A stretch of 64,000 nt of DNA from Thermothelomyces thermophilus ATCC 42464 (Eukaryota; Ascomycota; Sordariomycetes; Sordariales; Chaetomiaceae). Made by a program: the position numbers and the translations under genes. The notes below the pieces were generated by a model that was given only the letters and a program-made list of their open reading frames with translations, was not told the origin of the DNA and did not search any database. Shown in pieces: positions 1 through 11,150 of the stretch. The number at the start of each line of letters is the position of its first letter. Positions within the stretch are counted from its first letter, which is position 1. Location of the stretch: NCBI RefSeq assembly GCF_000226095.1, contig NC_016472.1, positions 4,402,001 through 4,466,000 of the forward strand, given 5' to 3'.

Positions 1-266
1 AATATCCCCCCTCTTTCCCCCCAATGAGATAGTTCATCCCTAGCGGCTGGCTCAATGAACTCATTGAACCGCGAAGCCTATTGTTCTCGCCGTTGTTGCA
101 TTATCTGCGACGTCCCCCAGCTGTCGCAGAGCCAATGGAATGGCCGCTACCTTCAATCCACAATTCGGACTTTGCGATCCCATCTTGCTAAGGGGACGCA
201 CCGTCCAGTCCTGGTCACTGTCCAGTCCAGCCCAACTTCCACCCGGGACGCCGAAGTCATCGTTGC

Positions 267-3200
267 TCATGGCTTGACTGACCACAATTCTCGCGACCTG
301 TAGCGGCGGTGTTAGCTCGAACTTTTCGACGGACTGGTGAGCAAACACGTACCATCCCAATTCCCTGATTTTCTTCGAATTTGTCTGCGATCCTTTCTTG
401 TCGCTCGTCCAAATCGCCAGTGCTTTGCTACATGAAGCGAAGGCCTCAACAAGTTCCTTCATTCTGCCACATCTCAGAAACTCCTTGGCCACATCTGAGT
501 CCTTCTCGGCAATCACGGCCGCGAGCTCCATGCATTCCAGGAGATTGTCCCGGGAAAGAGATGTGCCGGCGAAATGCAAGCAGCTGATATAGGCCAGCAC
601 TGTCTCGGGAATATATGCCTCGCGGAGTTCTTGAAAGTCCTTGTCCGCTAATGCCACACGATTAGCCAGGGATGTCTCAAGAGGAAGGGGACCCCATCGA
701 ACCACGTACCTTCGTTCGAGACCAGCAGCCAATTCTTCAGGACCGGTTGCATGCATGCCTTCGCTGACCGAACCTCTTGGCCGGTGTGCTGCCACATCTC
801 GCGGGACGTACTGTTTTCCCTGGAGCCGGATTCGTCAGCGGATGATTCGCAAAGAGATGCGGTGTGGAAATCGTACTCCCTGCTGAGTCCAGCCAACGAC
901 GACAGAGTCTCCATCGAGTCCAGAGCGCGTACGAGACACTCGAGCTCCCAGACATTCCGCACAAGCGTGATGAGCCTGTCCTTGCTCAGTTGACATGTCT
1001 CCAAAAACTCGGCCGGAAAGTCACTGTTGGCAAACTCCTCAAACCAGCCAGGACCGGGATCCTCGCTCGCGTCCCTCACGTGAATGGGCGACTTAGCCAG
1101 AATGATCTCCCGTCCGGGCACCCGTTCGCTGAAGGCGCGTGCGGCGCGTAGCCGTGTCCGCTCTGCAACTGATTAGCATGCTTCTCATGGCAGGGCTTGA
1201 ACAGGCATTTCGACGTACTCAGCAGATATTTGTAAATCCGGATGGCATAGTTGCATGTTTCCACGAACTGGCCGGGAACGAGCATGAGCCACTCCATAGC
1301 GCGGATGATCAGGTCGTCCTCCTGGTCAACGAACTCGGCGTCTTCCCCAAAGAAATCTGGTTTCACGAGCCGACCATACTTGAGAGTCGCTGGTCCATCC
1401 TCGAGGATCTTGAACCGCCCCTTGGCCTCACAACGTAGCGTCTTGTCCTGAACGTCATCTAAGTAGATTTCTGGTTGACGCTTCACAAACTCGGCCAGGT
1501 CGAGTCCGAGCTTCCTCATGATTGTAAGCTGGTGCCCCCGGGCGTCGTTGTCAACAATATGAATAAGATTCCGACTCAGCGTCTCGTACAGCCGGGCGCC
1601 GTAAAGTTTAGAGCAATATAGGGGGATCAGTTCCTCCAGGTTGGCAAGGCGGAGGTAGCTGATGTACGCCGCAATGATGTTCTCTTGTGCCCGGTGCCGG
1701 ATCTGCAGCGCACCTTTCTCCTCGGCGAAGCCGGCGAGACGGTCGAGGGTGGAGATGATGATGAGAACGTGAGCCAAGACCCGGAGGCCATGGTGATCCG
1801 CCAGGTCAAAGAACTTGTCTTGACAGAAAGTCTCCAGCGTAGGGAGAGGCACCTCATGAATCAGTCTCGACTTTTGCTTCTGGTTTGCGTGCCTCGAGAG
1901 CACGATACCTTGGTGAAACAAGTGCCGGTCGACATCGTTTGCCACGATGGCGCCCTGCAGCGCCTTTGAGGCACGCAGCGCCTCTTTCCTGGTTCTTGAA
2001 TCTGCCTCCAGAGAAGCGATGAGACGTTTGCTAACCGTCATCGGATCGCTGTGGTGGAGCACTGCGTTGAAGGAGGGAAATTGCTCGGCAGCTTTGGCGG
2101 CAGCAACCCCGCCGTGCTTGGCAAGGTACATGTCGAACTGTGTCCTGAGGAGTGCGTTGTAATGTGCAAATAGGAAGTCATCCCAGGACTTGCACACCTT
2201 CTCCACACTAGCAATGTCGCCGGCCAGTAACCCGTAGACCGCCCTGTCGTACTCGCCTGTTCCCCCGTCTCTGGAAGCGGCAAAGCACATACGCCTCCAC
2301 AGCACCAGTGAGCTCGGCTCAAAATCCGGCTGCTCCTCGTCCTCTGGATTGGAAAGCGGCAGGGGGGCGATTGATGCAGCCCTCCACAGCTCTGTCCTTT
2401 CCGCGCACCACTCCCTAATCTCAGACATGGAGCAACCCCGGCGAAGCATCTCGAAGCAACCAAGCCAGATAGCGCGCTCAAAGAACTCGTCCTGGGGCTC
2501 TAGCTTGCGGCCCTGCCGGGTAACAGCGTCCGGATCTAGTTGGGTGACCAGTGTATTGGAGCCAAGATGTGCTTGGGCGGCAGCGGGGTCATGGGGATCC
2601 AACACCCCCTGGTAGCCGTTGACGCTTTTCTGCAGCTTGATTTTATGGCGAGTATGAAGCCAGCCATGAGCCAGGATGTCGCCTCTATCAGCGTTCTGCT
2701 GCAGCTCGCTGACAACCTCGTCGATAGGCGGTCCGTAGCTCGCGCCGCTCTGGAGCCACTCCAAAACAACCTTTCTTTCTCGCGCAACCGAGTCGGAAAT
2801 CAGGAATTCGTTCCACCACTGCCTACGACTCCTTGTCGAGACGTCGTCCACATTCCTTGGTTGCAACGCGGCCTGATCGCGGTATCGTAAAGGAAGGATC
2901 CGCCGGAGAAGGTCCCAGGTCTGCGCCTCCTCCTCCACACGGCGCAACTCTTCAGAAGGGAGCGAATTGTTGCCATTGTCGACTTCATCAATGTCCATAT
3001 CCGTCGAACCGCCCCTCTGCCAGCTTCCTCCCCGCACCGATCGCTCCCGTGGCTGGCGCTCGCGTAATCGGTCGGCCCTCCTGCGAGTGTATGTGTAGTA
3101 AGAGTCGACGAGCCGGAAGACTTGAGCGCGCTTTTCGGCTGCAGACCCTGCCGAACCGGTGTTGTAACGGTCGAGCTGGGCGGCAAAATAGTCGACCTCC

Positions 3201-3406
3201 TCACCTGCCCGAATGGCGCTCTCCTGGTATGTGGTCTCGAGGTCCGCAATCTCATCGTTCAGTGGCCCTGTTTAGCATGTCAGAAAACCGCGCAGGGCTT
3301 CATGTCGACAATTCAGAAAAATATCCGGCTGACCTTCCAGTTGAGCTGGGCTTCCTGAGCTGGCGCGAGAGCTCTCGGACGCGGGATAGTCCTTGAAAAG
3401 CAACAT
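267..3406 (-). CDS. NUP84: Nucleoporin Nup84/Nup107, Y-complex scaffold of the nuclear pore
   Basis: Five exons on the minus strand: 3406-3334, 3267-1219, 1162-710, 647-353 and 297-267, giving about 966 aa. The introns have GTACGT or GTCAGC donors and three show GCTAAT/GCTAAC branch sites. They restore one frame ending in SRELWSVKP. The protein is almost entirely alpha-helical, with no signal peptide or membrane segment. The segments around WWNEFLISDSVARERKVVLE and the C-terminal block EYDFHTASL to NSKKIRELGW match my memory of fungal Nup84/Nup107. In the family this subunit sits in the stem of the Y complex that coats the pore membrane and is needed for mRNA export and pore assembly. The start is the first ATG of the frame, followed by MLLFKDYPASESS. 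The family call rests on sequence recognition and length; no catalytic motif exists to test it. Confidence 0.88.
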
Positions 3407-4149
3407 CAGCAATGATTGATCGCCTATGCAGGGTCGACCGGAAAAGAGGTACTAACAAATGCCGGTGCCATATCGGCTAGTCGAGATGGTGGACAAGATA
3501 TGGACTCGCAATGTATGTATGTTAGGCGTTGGATTGTTCGTTGCCCCGGAGGCCTGGAGAAGGGCCGAGTGGAGCACTGCGATCGGCCGCTTCTCTATCG
3601 CATCCTGTGACGACGGATTGTGATGCTTCCAATTGCCACGAATCAGGCCCGCGGCGCTTCCAGGGTTGTTGTTTGCGGCCGGAATCGCAGCTGGCCTTTC
3701 GGCGAATCTCGTCACTAGTCCTGGTCACAGTCCCGAGCAACGCGGTCGCGTAGTGGAGGTGCAGCTCAAAAATTCGGGCAGGTATCCCGAGAACCCAAGA
3801 GCTGCAGGCAGCTGGCAACCTTAATCCGTGCAGAGCACCCATTGAAGCACGAGCCACCCAAAGGCTATGTGGGTCCGAAATGCCCCACCAGCGGCTCCCT
3901 GCGTTGAAAAGTCGTCGAGAAGCCCCAAAAAAACGATTTCTTTTTCTTTCTTCTGCACAATGTCCATGGCATTCATATTAGAGTCTCGGAGCAAGCCCTT
4001 CATTGCTTGCTCAGGCCCTCGTGGCCTCTCGCGCGCTCAATGATAGCCTAGAGGAAATATGCACCCTCCTCTCCGGTTACCTAACGCCTTTTGGGGCCGT
4101 TTAGGTGGACATATTTGGACGAGTGATACATTCCCAATTCCCTTGCCGT
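3407..4149. other. Intergenic: Nup84 promoter side and Cmc4 3' side
   Basis: Both flanking genes are on the minus strand, so this holds the Nup84 5' region and the Cmc4 3' region. An A-rich run lies near 3920-3945. I see no further gene here. Confidence 0.5.
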
Positions 4150-4590
4150 CTACTGAATACCCTTTCTCCTCTGCTCCATTTTCAACCGCAAGAGGTCTGG
4201 TTTTGGACAGCTAGCAGTCACTGCCTTTTCGCCATTCCTTTCGTAGAACACCTGGCAGCACTCGTAAAGAGCATCGACGAATCTGGCACACTTGGCCTCG
4301 TTGTAGGCGTTTCTCGTTAAGCAGTCTTGGGACGATAGTGAGCAGGTGTAATCACCCGGGGATCTGACGAGAGAAACCACATGACATACCTTGAATCGCA
4401 CACTACAAAGGGCGTGCCATCTCATGTCAGTATGTGAACCACTGAAATTCGAGTAGCTGAACGAACCGCTCTTGGATGGCAAGGAGGATTGCTACGAAGA
4501 TCTTGGTCAAGCCCCTATAGAGAGCAAGAAGCGTGTCAGTCTTGTGGCCTCCATTAAAGGACCAGATGATGCATCTGTAACACTAACCAT
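4150..4590 (-). CDS. CMC4: Cmc4-like twin-CX9C mitochondrial intermembrane-space protein
   Basis: Four coding exons: 4590-4588 (only the ATG), 4514-4467, 4402-4390 (13 nt) and 4325-4150, giving 79 aa. Introns of 73, 64 and 64 bp have GTTAGT, GTTCGT and GTATGT donors, with ACTGAC-type branch sites in the first two. The spliced protein begins MGLDQDLRSNPPCHPRACA. It carries two CX9C pairs: Cys12 of CHP to the Cys before LTRN, and the Cys after NEAK to the CC of ALYECC. This helix-Cys pattern is the Mia40-oxidised CHCH fold. In the family, Cmc4 is an imported intermembrane-space protein tied to respiratory-chain assembly; its exact role is poorly defined. No single reading frame covers the gene, so simple ORF calling would miss its N-terminal half. 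Assignment to Cmc4 rather than another CHCH protein is from overall similarity. Confidence 0.85.
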
Positions 4591-5723
4591 TGTGGTGAAT
4601 GAATGCTTGCTTGAGCGATGGGACGCACCAAACTGTCTTGCTTGTTCGAGTCTTTGTTCTCAGCACGAACTGGGATCAAGTTAGTCGAGCGGGAAGAGTT
4701 GCATCTCCACCGTTCCTAGGAAGCCAGGAACAAATGATGTCAGGGAGCCCGGAGAGGCCCAGGTGTGGGTTAGATCGCTTGCCAGATTGCCAGAGCAGCA
4801 GGGGCAGCTGGTCACTGCGAACACGACCTATCTCAATTCCGTGCCACCAACTAGGCAGAGATCGAAGGGCCTCCGCACTGTCCAGGTTGCCGGAAGGGTG
4901 GACTTGGTGCTCTTACATATCACCGAGCAATCTAGGAGCGCAGTGAATGGATAGCAGAATTTACAAAAGGTTTAATCCAATCGTGGTGTGTGCGGCGAGA
5001 CTGCGAGTCTGCCATCTCACGTTCAGCCCGTCTCTTCCTTTGATGCGCGGACGTTAACGCACCCTTTTTTGCATCACTACATATCTACAACGAGTGTGAG
5101 CATGAAACCTTGTAATCGCGATGCCTTGTAGGTAAGGTAAGTCTGCGGCTTCTTTTGGTACATTCCCAGTTGCCGCCCGGAACGGAATGCTGGAGGAAGA
5201 AGAAGCCTCTGGATTGCCCAGCCCGTGGGGACTTCGTTGAAACTAACCCCGCCACTGCTAGGTAACTACCGACCCCGCCGCGTTCTCTATATCAACCATC
5301 CATCCCGCAACAACGACCGACAGACGTGAAGTCGGAGTTCTCCAGAGGCCCGACCAAACAGCTCGCAGCAGGGATAGCAGCGCGCTTTCATATTTTTCTC
5401 TTTTTATTCGGAACAAACAAAAGAGGCGGGTTTCTTGAAACGTAGCACATAGGTGGCTCCTGCTGAGGTCAGTTCATCGCGGACTTTTTTTTATGCTCCC
5501 AGCCGACCAGCCCACTCCAAACTTCCAAGGTCTTCCCTTTGCGTACTACCACTGGCATCCGGCACTACTTGTACCCGCCTTCGTTCTTCGCGCATCGCGA
5601 CCAGGAGACTAACCGATCGATGCAACTTTCAGAGACCGCTGATCGCCGAAGCCTCAGAGATTCCCCTAGAGACAAGTCCAGTCGCGAGACCAAACCTTCC
5701 CTCCCCTCCCCCAAACAGCCGCG
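4591..5723. promoter_or_regulatory. Divergent promoter region between Cmc4 (-) and SUMO (+)
   Basis: About 1.1 kb between two start codons pointing away from each other. A TCTATAT stretch near 5285 and a pyrimidine-rich leader before 5724 suit the SUMO gene. I see no coding potential. Confidence 0.45.
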
Positions 5724-6115
5724 ATGGCCGACAATGCGGAGAACGGCAGCCCTCGGCCGCCCAACCCTGAGACGGTGCCAGCCCCGAGCGAGCACCTGAA
5801 CATCAAAGTGACCGACAACAACAACGAGGTCTTTTTCAAGATCAAGCGCACTACTAAGCTGGAGAAGCTTATGACGGCCTTCTGCGAGCGGCAAGGCAAG
5901 GCACCCGCCTCGGTCCGGTTCCTCTTTGAGGGCCAACGTGTGCAGCCGACAGACACACCCGACACTGTGAGTTCTGAGTCCTCCTAGTTCCCTCGAGATC
6001 CCCCCCCGGCGGCAAGGCGCAAGGGTGCTGACGTGAGCGCGCGCGGCGGGAATAGTTGGAGATGCAGGATGGTGACACCTTGGAGGTTCACCAGGAGCAA
6101 GTTGGCGGCTGCTGA
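5724..6115 (+). CDS. SMT3: SUMO (Smt3-type ubiquitin-like modifier)
   Basis: Two exons, 5724-5966 and 6056-6115, 100 aa; the 89-bp intron has GTGAGT, a GCTGACG branch site and AATAG. A short charged, proline-containing tail (residues 1-24) precedes the beta-grasp domain from HLNIKVTDNNNEVFFKIK. The domain holds the conserved FCERQGK and VRFLFEG blocks and ends in EVHQEQVGGC. The di-glycine is followed by a single Cys, so a Ulp1-type protease would need to remove only that residue before conjugation. The protein is joined to lysines in nuclear and cytoplasmic targets by the E1 Aos1-Uba2 and E2 Ubc9. Identity is clear from domain, length and C-terminus. Confidence 0.96.
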
Positions 6116-6282
6116 GCACACACAGTTTTATGGGGACATGGTGAAGGATCTAGCGGTCACTCGTTGATGCCGGGCGGTTGGCTTCGGGATTGGGATGGCG
6201 AAACAGGGATATCGGAGTTCTGCATTCAACCCAACGTGATGCCATACAGAAAACATGGAGGTTTTGGCGCTGGGTTCTCGCA

Positions 6283-6312
6283 TGCGTGCGTGCGTGTGTG
6301 TGTGCGCGCAGG
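6283..6312. repeat. GCGT/GT microsatellite
   Basis: A run of TGCG units passes into TG repeats and then GCGC. Such alternating purine-pyrimidine tracts are slippage-prone and can adopt Z-DNA. It lies in the SUMO 3' region. Confidence 0.8.
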
Positions 6313-6705
6313 AGGGAGAAGGAGGGTTGGGGCATCTTTTGGCGGTTAATCTGACACATTGGGAGAAAAAGGTCATCTAGAATTCTCCCTTTCGTTCTCT
6401 TGCCGACTCTCCCGCCCAACGCGGTTGTATCGTGATGATGAACTCGGCGCTCTCCTGTTTCGCGGGTCCCAACGCCAGAAAAAGTTACTCCACATTCGTC
6501 CCATGAACGGGTTGTAGGCTCTTGAGTGATGGAAATCCTCTCACGGCCGGTCCAGCGGGCACAAGCCTTGGTATGGAAACGCCAGCGAGATGGGCTCTCA
6601 TTGTGCGTAGACCAAAGGGCGCAGACACAATAAACTACATTTGAGCAAACTATAGCCATCATCTATGAAGCCCGCATGCAAAGCCAAAAGATGCATCAAC
6701 AATGC

Positions 6706-6754
6706 AATCATCGTCATCATCATCGTCGTCATCGTCGTCGTAGTCGTCGTCGGA
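6706..6754. repeat. ATC/GTC trinucleotide tract
   Basis: About 15 imperfect CAT and CGT/CGTAGT triplets lie just beyond the stop codon of the minus-strand LIM gene. On the plus strand they would read as poly-Ile/Val, which I regard as meaningless. Confidence 0.75.
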
Positions 6755-6781
6755 TATCACCCGCCGATCGATATCAGCTCC

Positions 6782-9472
6782 TTATGCTTTCAATTCCTTC
6801 TCCATGCACTTGGTACAGAGCACCACTGTCTCGCCCGGGGCACCACGACCTTCCATGGGGAAGATCTGGCCGTCGTCAAAGCTTCCGTTGCAGGTGGCAC
6901 AACGGAAACACTCATCGTGCCACTCGCCGCCCAGGGCACGAACGTACTGGCCGATGACGGCCGTCCGACACTTGCGGCACTTGGGCGCCCTCCTCTCGGT
7001 GCGCTTCGTCTGGCAGGACACGCACCACGCATAGCCGTCCTTTTCGATATGCGTCATGCCCTTTTCGAACGGTTCGCCGCACTCGGCGCAGAAGAAGTGG
7101 CCGAAGTGCCAGTGGGCACCCAAGGCTACCACGTGCTCGCCCATGATGGGCGTCTTGCAGTGCTTGCATCGGGGGGCAAACAGCTCGTGCCAGTCGAGAT
7201 GGCAGTAGAAGCGGAGGCGCTCGTCGCCGTCCTCAGCCATCGTCTGGCCAGGCTCCTCCGGGAGTATCTCGCCAGCGGCACGGCGGGCGATACGGTCGAG
7301 GCGCGCGGCGCGGTGGTTGTCGGGTTCGGGTGAGATCTCGAGCGCCTCGAGCGAGGTGCCACAAGCATAGCAGGTGAAGCACTGGGGGTGGAACCGCTCC
7401 GACATGCCGGCGAGCGACACGAAACGCCCCTCGATGACGTCTCCGCACTCGTGGCAGCGAGCAGTCGCCCGGCTACCAGCCGGCCGGGAAACGGGAGGCC
7501 AGGGTGCGCGAGGTCGCGCGGCCTGCCGGACGCGAGGAGCCCCGGATTGCGGGGTGGGAAGCGGGCGACGGGAGCTACCAGCCGTGTCTGCAGGAGCATC
7601 ATCCGGGGCCACAATCACGGGGATATTGGGGCCGCCAGAGCCGGCCCCCTCGGGCTCGACTACGATGGCAGGTGGGGACGGCGAGGAAGGGTCGCTGACC
7701 GCAATCGCGGGGACGGGTGGTCCCTCTACTTGAATGCTAGGCGGAGGGGGTTGTGAGCGGCGCGTCGGCGATGTCGACGTGGCCGCCGCCGAAGCCGCAC
7801 TACCGCCCCTAGCAGAGATAGCAGGGATCGTTTGCTCTTGCCTCTGCGACTGCTGCTGGCGGACCCCGCCCGGGACGAGGCACCCCGAGTGGTTGGGGCT
7901 CCCCCGCCCGGTTGTTGACTTTTCTGACTTTCCGTCAGTAGCCTCCTCTTGGGGCTTCCAATTCTTATCAAAGCTTACGATAGGTCTACCGGGACTATCG
8001 CTAACCGCTGAAGGGGTGGGGAGCTTGGGACTGCGGTCCTTAAGTTTCATACTCGTAGCCTGTATAATTTCTTCGCTGCGGATCTCCATCCCATGCTTGC
8101 GAGGCACGTCTTCACGCTGCGCTGCTTGAGCTGGAGCAGGAGGATTGATTGTGTAGTGAGGATTCCGCGACTGGCTCGGGGGATTCCGGTGTATCTCGTA
8201 TTTCGAGACCACCTTCTCAGGTGAAGAAGGAGGGGAAGCAGCCATCTTCAAGCCATCAGCTCCCCTGCGGGGGAACTGAAGCCTGTTCAGAGGTTCCTTT
8301 GGCTTTGGCCGCAGCGGATTGGCCAGGTCGTCGGATGAGGGAGCCCGGGGCGGATCCGAAGTCTCTTTATCTGGCTCTTCCCAGATCTGGTCGCCAGAGA
8401 AGGGCTCTTGGCAGTCGCCGCTCATGCTCCCTTTTTGCCTGCTTCTAGAGCGCCGTCCTGGAAGGGGACGGGGTCCGTTGGAGGATATGTCGCCTAACGA
8501 TTTAGCACTACCCGCTGGTGCCGCAGCGTCTTGCCCCGCGTTACTGCCAGGTTCGGTATTGGGTGGCTGGCGAGAAGAGGCAAATGAGGCCCGGCCGGAA
8601 GCCGGCTCAGGGCTGTCGGCCTCCGTGGAACTACCGGACACAGAGCGCGAGAGAGGATCCCGAGCAAGGTCAGTTGGCGCGACGTCGGCTCCATACCTCC
8701 CGAGACTAGCGGCGCGGGCATGGGCGTAGCTGTTCTTGCGCAGGTGTGGCCGGTATCTGTAGGGCGCACCAGGCTCCGGCAGCTTTCCCGGATTCTGGTG
8801 CCGCCATACCAATTCCGCCGCCTCATCCAGAGCCGCGTTGTAAATTCGCCGTTCTTCGTCGCTCTCGTCGTCCCCCCCTTTGCCTCGCCGGGACCGGTCT
8901 TTCAGATCCATCGCCTCCATGGCTCGGCGTAACGATGATGCCTCTTCCTTTTCCATCCATCTCTGGCCGCGCTCAATGTAGGTCGCACTAGGGACAACTT
9001 CTGATGGCTTCAAGGGCTGCACGGGACGGTCTCGGTAGTTATCCTTTCCGCGGGCGATAGGCGAGTGAGACGATATGCTGGGGGGGAGGGACGGGCGGCT
9101 GGCGGCTGGCGGAATGCTGCCGGCGTCTGACTGAGCTCGCTGGTGGGAGGAAATCTGAGGCAGGGAGGATACTGATGACGAAGGCCCTGCAACGGAGGAC
9201 CGGTCGCCGCTGGTAGTCAAGCCAGAAGCATCACGTTTAGAAGCCGGCGGGGGACGGGCGCCCGCAGGCCTGGCGATGCGGTTGTTGCGAAGGTCTGCAA
9301 GGTAGGCCGCTGCGAACTACGTCAGCAACAGGACAAGCCATCAGGCTTAGAGTTTCTCGGGAAGGGGTTCGGAGCCGTCCGTACCGAATTGTTCGCTCGA
9401 CATATAGGAAGGCGACGGCGGTGTCACCTTCCTGGGCGAGCTTCGCTCCTTGGCGCTGCCGCGGGCAAACAT
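6782..9472 (-). CDS. Triple-LIM-domain protein with long disordered N-terminus (paxillin/Pxl1-like)
   Basis: Two exons, 9472-9385 and 9309-6782, 871 aa; the 75-bp intron (GTACGG...TTCGCAG) joins SSEQF to AAYLADLRNNR. Residues 1-640 are low-complexity, rich in Ser, Pro, Arg and Gly. Three LIM zinc domains fill the last ~220 residues: CHECG...CFTCYACG (with a long insert before its second half), CKHC...FFCAECG and CRKC...CFRCATC, each with the usual Cys/His ligand spacing. The layout, disordered tail plus C-terminal LIM array, resembles fungal paxillin-like proteins, which in yeasts act at the cytokinetic ring or with Rho GTPases; that role here is inference. The start is the first ATG in the frame, since the open frame upstream of it has none. 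The conserved AAYLADLRNNR near the N-terminus supports this model. Confidence 0.85.
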
Positions 9473-11150
9473 GGAGGATCTTTTGGCGTCTGAAACAGGT
9501 GTGCGTGTTCTACAATGTGGTATGGGCGTTGAGATGGAGCAAGATCGGTGGCAGAGATTGGATGGTGTATAGGTTGGCGACAGCAACTTCGTCGGCCCGA
9601 TCGTAAGTCAATTTATGCAGCCTCGTGGAGACGTGTTTACAATCTGACTCTGTTTCACCAGGCAGTCAATGACGTTGCCAGGCAGATGGAGACGACCGCA
9701 CCCAAACATGGAACGGCGCCCCGGGGGGGGGGGGGGGTTGGAAAGGTGAGTCAAGCCGCTCGAGGCCAGTCTCGTCCGCTGGACGAGGTGGAAGATGGGC
9801 AGCTGCGAGTGCGGATTTGCGAGCTGCGATTGGACCACGCAGCAAGACAAACATGGGTTCCCACAGCGACCGGGCCAGCCACGCACCATCGTATGCGAAG
9901 CGCGCTGGAGCGCCAAGCCAAGGACGGAGACGGAAGCATGTGCAAGGTGGTACGTACCGACAGCTGAAGACATCCCGGCCCAATGAAACAGAGGGCAGAG
10001 AGGTCGGGTGCGCCGTACCAGGGAGGCGGGTCCTCGGGTCATCCACGCAAAGAGCAGGGATGCGAAACTGCATGTCTTTGATCGCGCCGCTGCTTTTCTG
10101 GTCGACGGGTGTTCTCTTCAACTGGCCTCCGGCCGGCCGTTTTCCCATCAAGCAGAGTCCGGGTTAGTAGTAGTGTATCGGTAGGCATCGCACATGGCTT
10201 ATCAGATGGCTTCTCCGTGTATGTTCGTGTACCCGCCCGGGATTAAGAATGTAAGGTACCTAAGGCACCTAACATAGGAACTTCGTCGAAGCTTACCAAC
10301 CAACAACAACACGGAACCAGAGCCTGTCAGGCGTGCCTGAGCCGATGGATCCCGTCCATCCGCCTGCCACGCCTGCCCAACATCCGCCACTAGATGCCGG
10401 TCTTCTTCTTCCCCGCATCAGTTGCACATCCCTCCATCAGTTGCACATCTCTCCGGCTGGCCCACATCGCGGCCTTTGCATCGTGAAAATCCAACTCCTT
10501 GCAGCAAGGACCCTCTGCCGAAAGTTATTTCCGAGCCTGGTCCGGCGCTACACCCCAGCTTATTCAGCGGTAACGTATATTTTAGGCATCGAATGGGAAG
10601 CCGACTACCCAAAAAAAAATGTCGAAAAGGTATGGAGGTCGAGAGAAGTTCATCTAAGCATTTCCAGTTTATTTTTTTGTTGAGGGCATGGGAAGCTTAG
10701 CTCCCTCGGTCGCTTCCCTGCCGGCTCGGTGCCTTTGATGCCGGGCACTCGGTTTTCGAGAACATGGGCCTAGGGATGGATCCCGGTCTTGTGTGCAGCG
10801 GCGTCCGAAGCGGGTGGGTTGCGGCCTGCACCGGCGGCTCCCGCTAAACCCAACTCGAGGCACAATGGAGGTTTGGATGGGTGGGGAGAGGCAGGGACGC
10901 TTGCCGCTTGCCGCTTCGTAACCACGGGGCCCATGTAAAAATATCTCCGAGCGAAGGGTTGTTTTCTTTGCAACACAAGGCAGACTCCCTTTTTTGATAT
11001 ATTAGCACAGGTTTTTGCGGCACTTCCTCCCGACCGTCATGGTTAGTGCTTACCTGTCGCCCTGTCGGTTTGTCTCCGTTGGCTATTCTACGTAGCACCG
11101 CCGGTCCCTCCCTATAGTCACATAACGGAACGAGCAGGGCACCTCCTCCT
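9473..11150. promoter_or_regulatory. 1.7-kb divergent region between the LIM gene (-) and the MFS gene (+)
   Basis: It serves as upstream region for both genes. It contains a long G run (9722-9735) and an A run (10611-10619). Overlapping open frames on both strands between 9600 and 10150 resemble no family I know, and I call none of them. Otherwise I see nothing definable. Confidence 0.4.
9722..9735. repeat. Poly-G homopolymer tract
   Basis: An uninterrupted G run in the LIM/MFS divergent region. It is liable to slippage and to assembly or sequencing error, and could form G-rich secondary structure. Confidence 0.85.

Larger units (their letters stand above)
6116..6781. other. Convergent 3' region between SUMO and the LIM gene, with two simple repeats
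   Basis: The two flanking genes end towards each other. It contains a GT/GC-alternating tract and a GTC/ATC trinucleotide tract, listed separately. No gene is seen. Confidence 0.5.

Noticed and set aside
6665-7333. 222-residue plus-strand frame starting with an Ile/Val run
   Set aside because: It is the antisense of the LIM-domain exon plus a trinucleotide repeat, with no family resemblance.
9666-10151. 161-residue minus-strand frame upstream of the LIM gene
   Set aside because: It has no recognisable domain, overlaps open frames on the other strand, and includes the poly-G tract. It is probably chance in GC-rich leader DNA.
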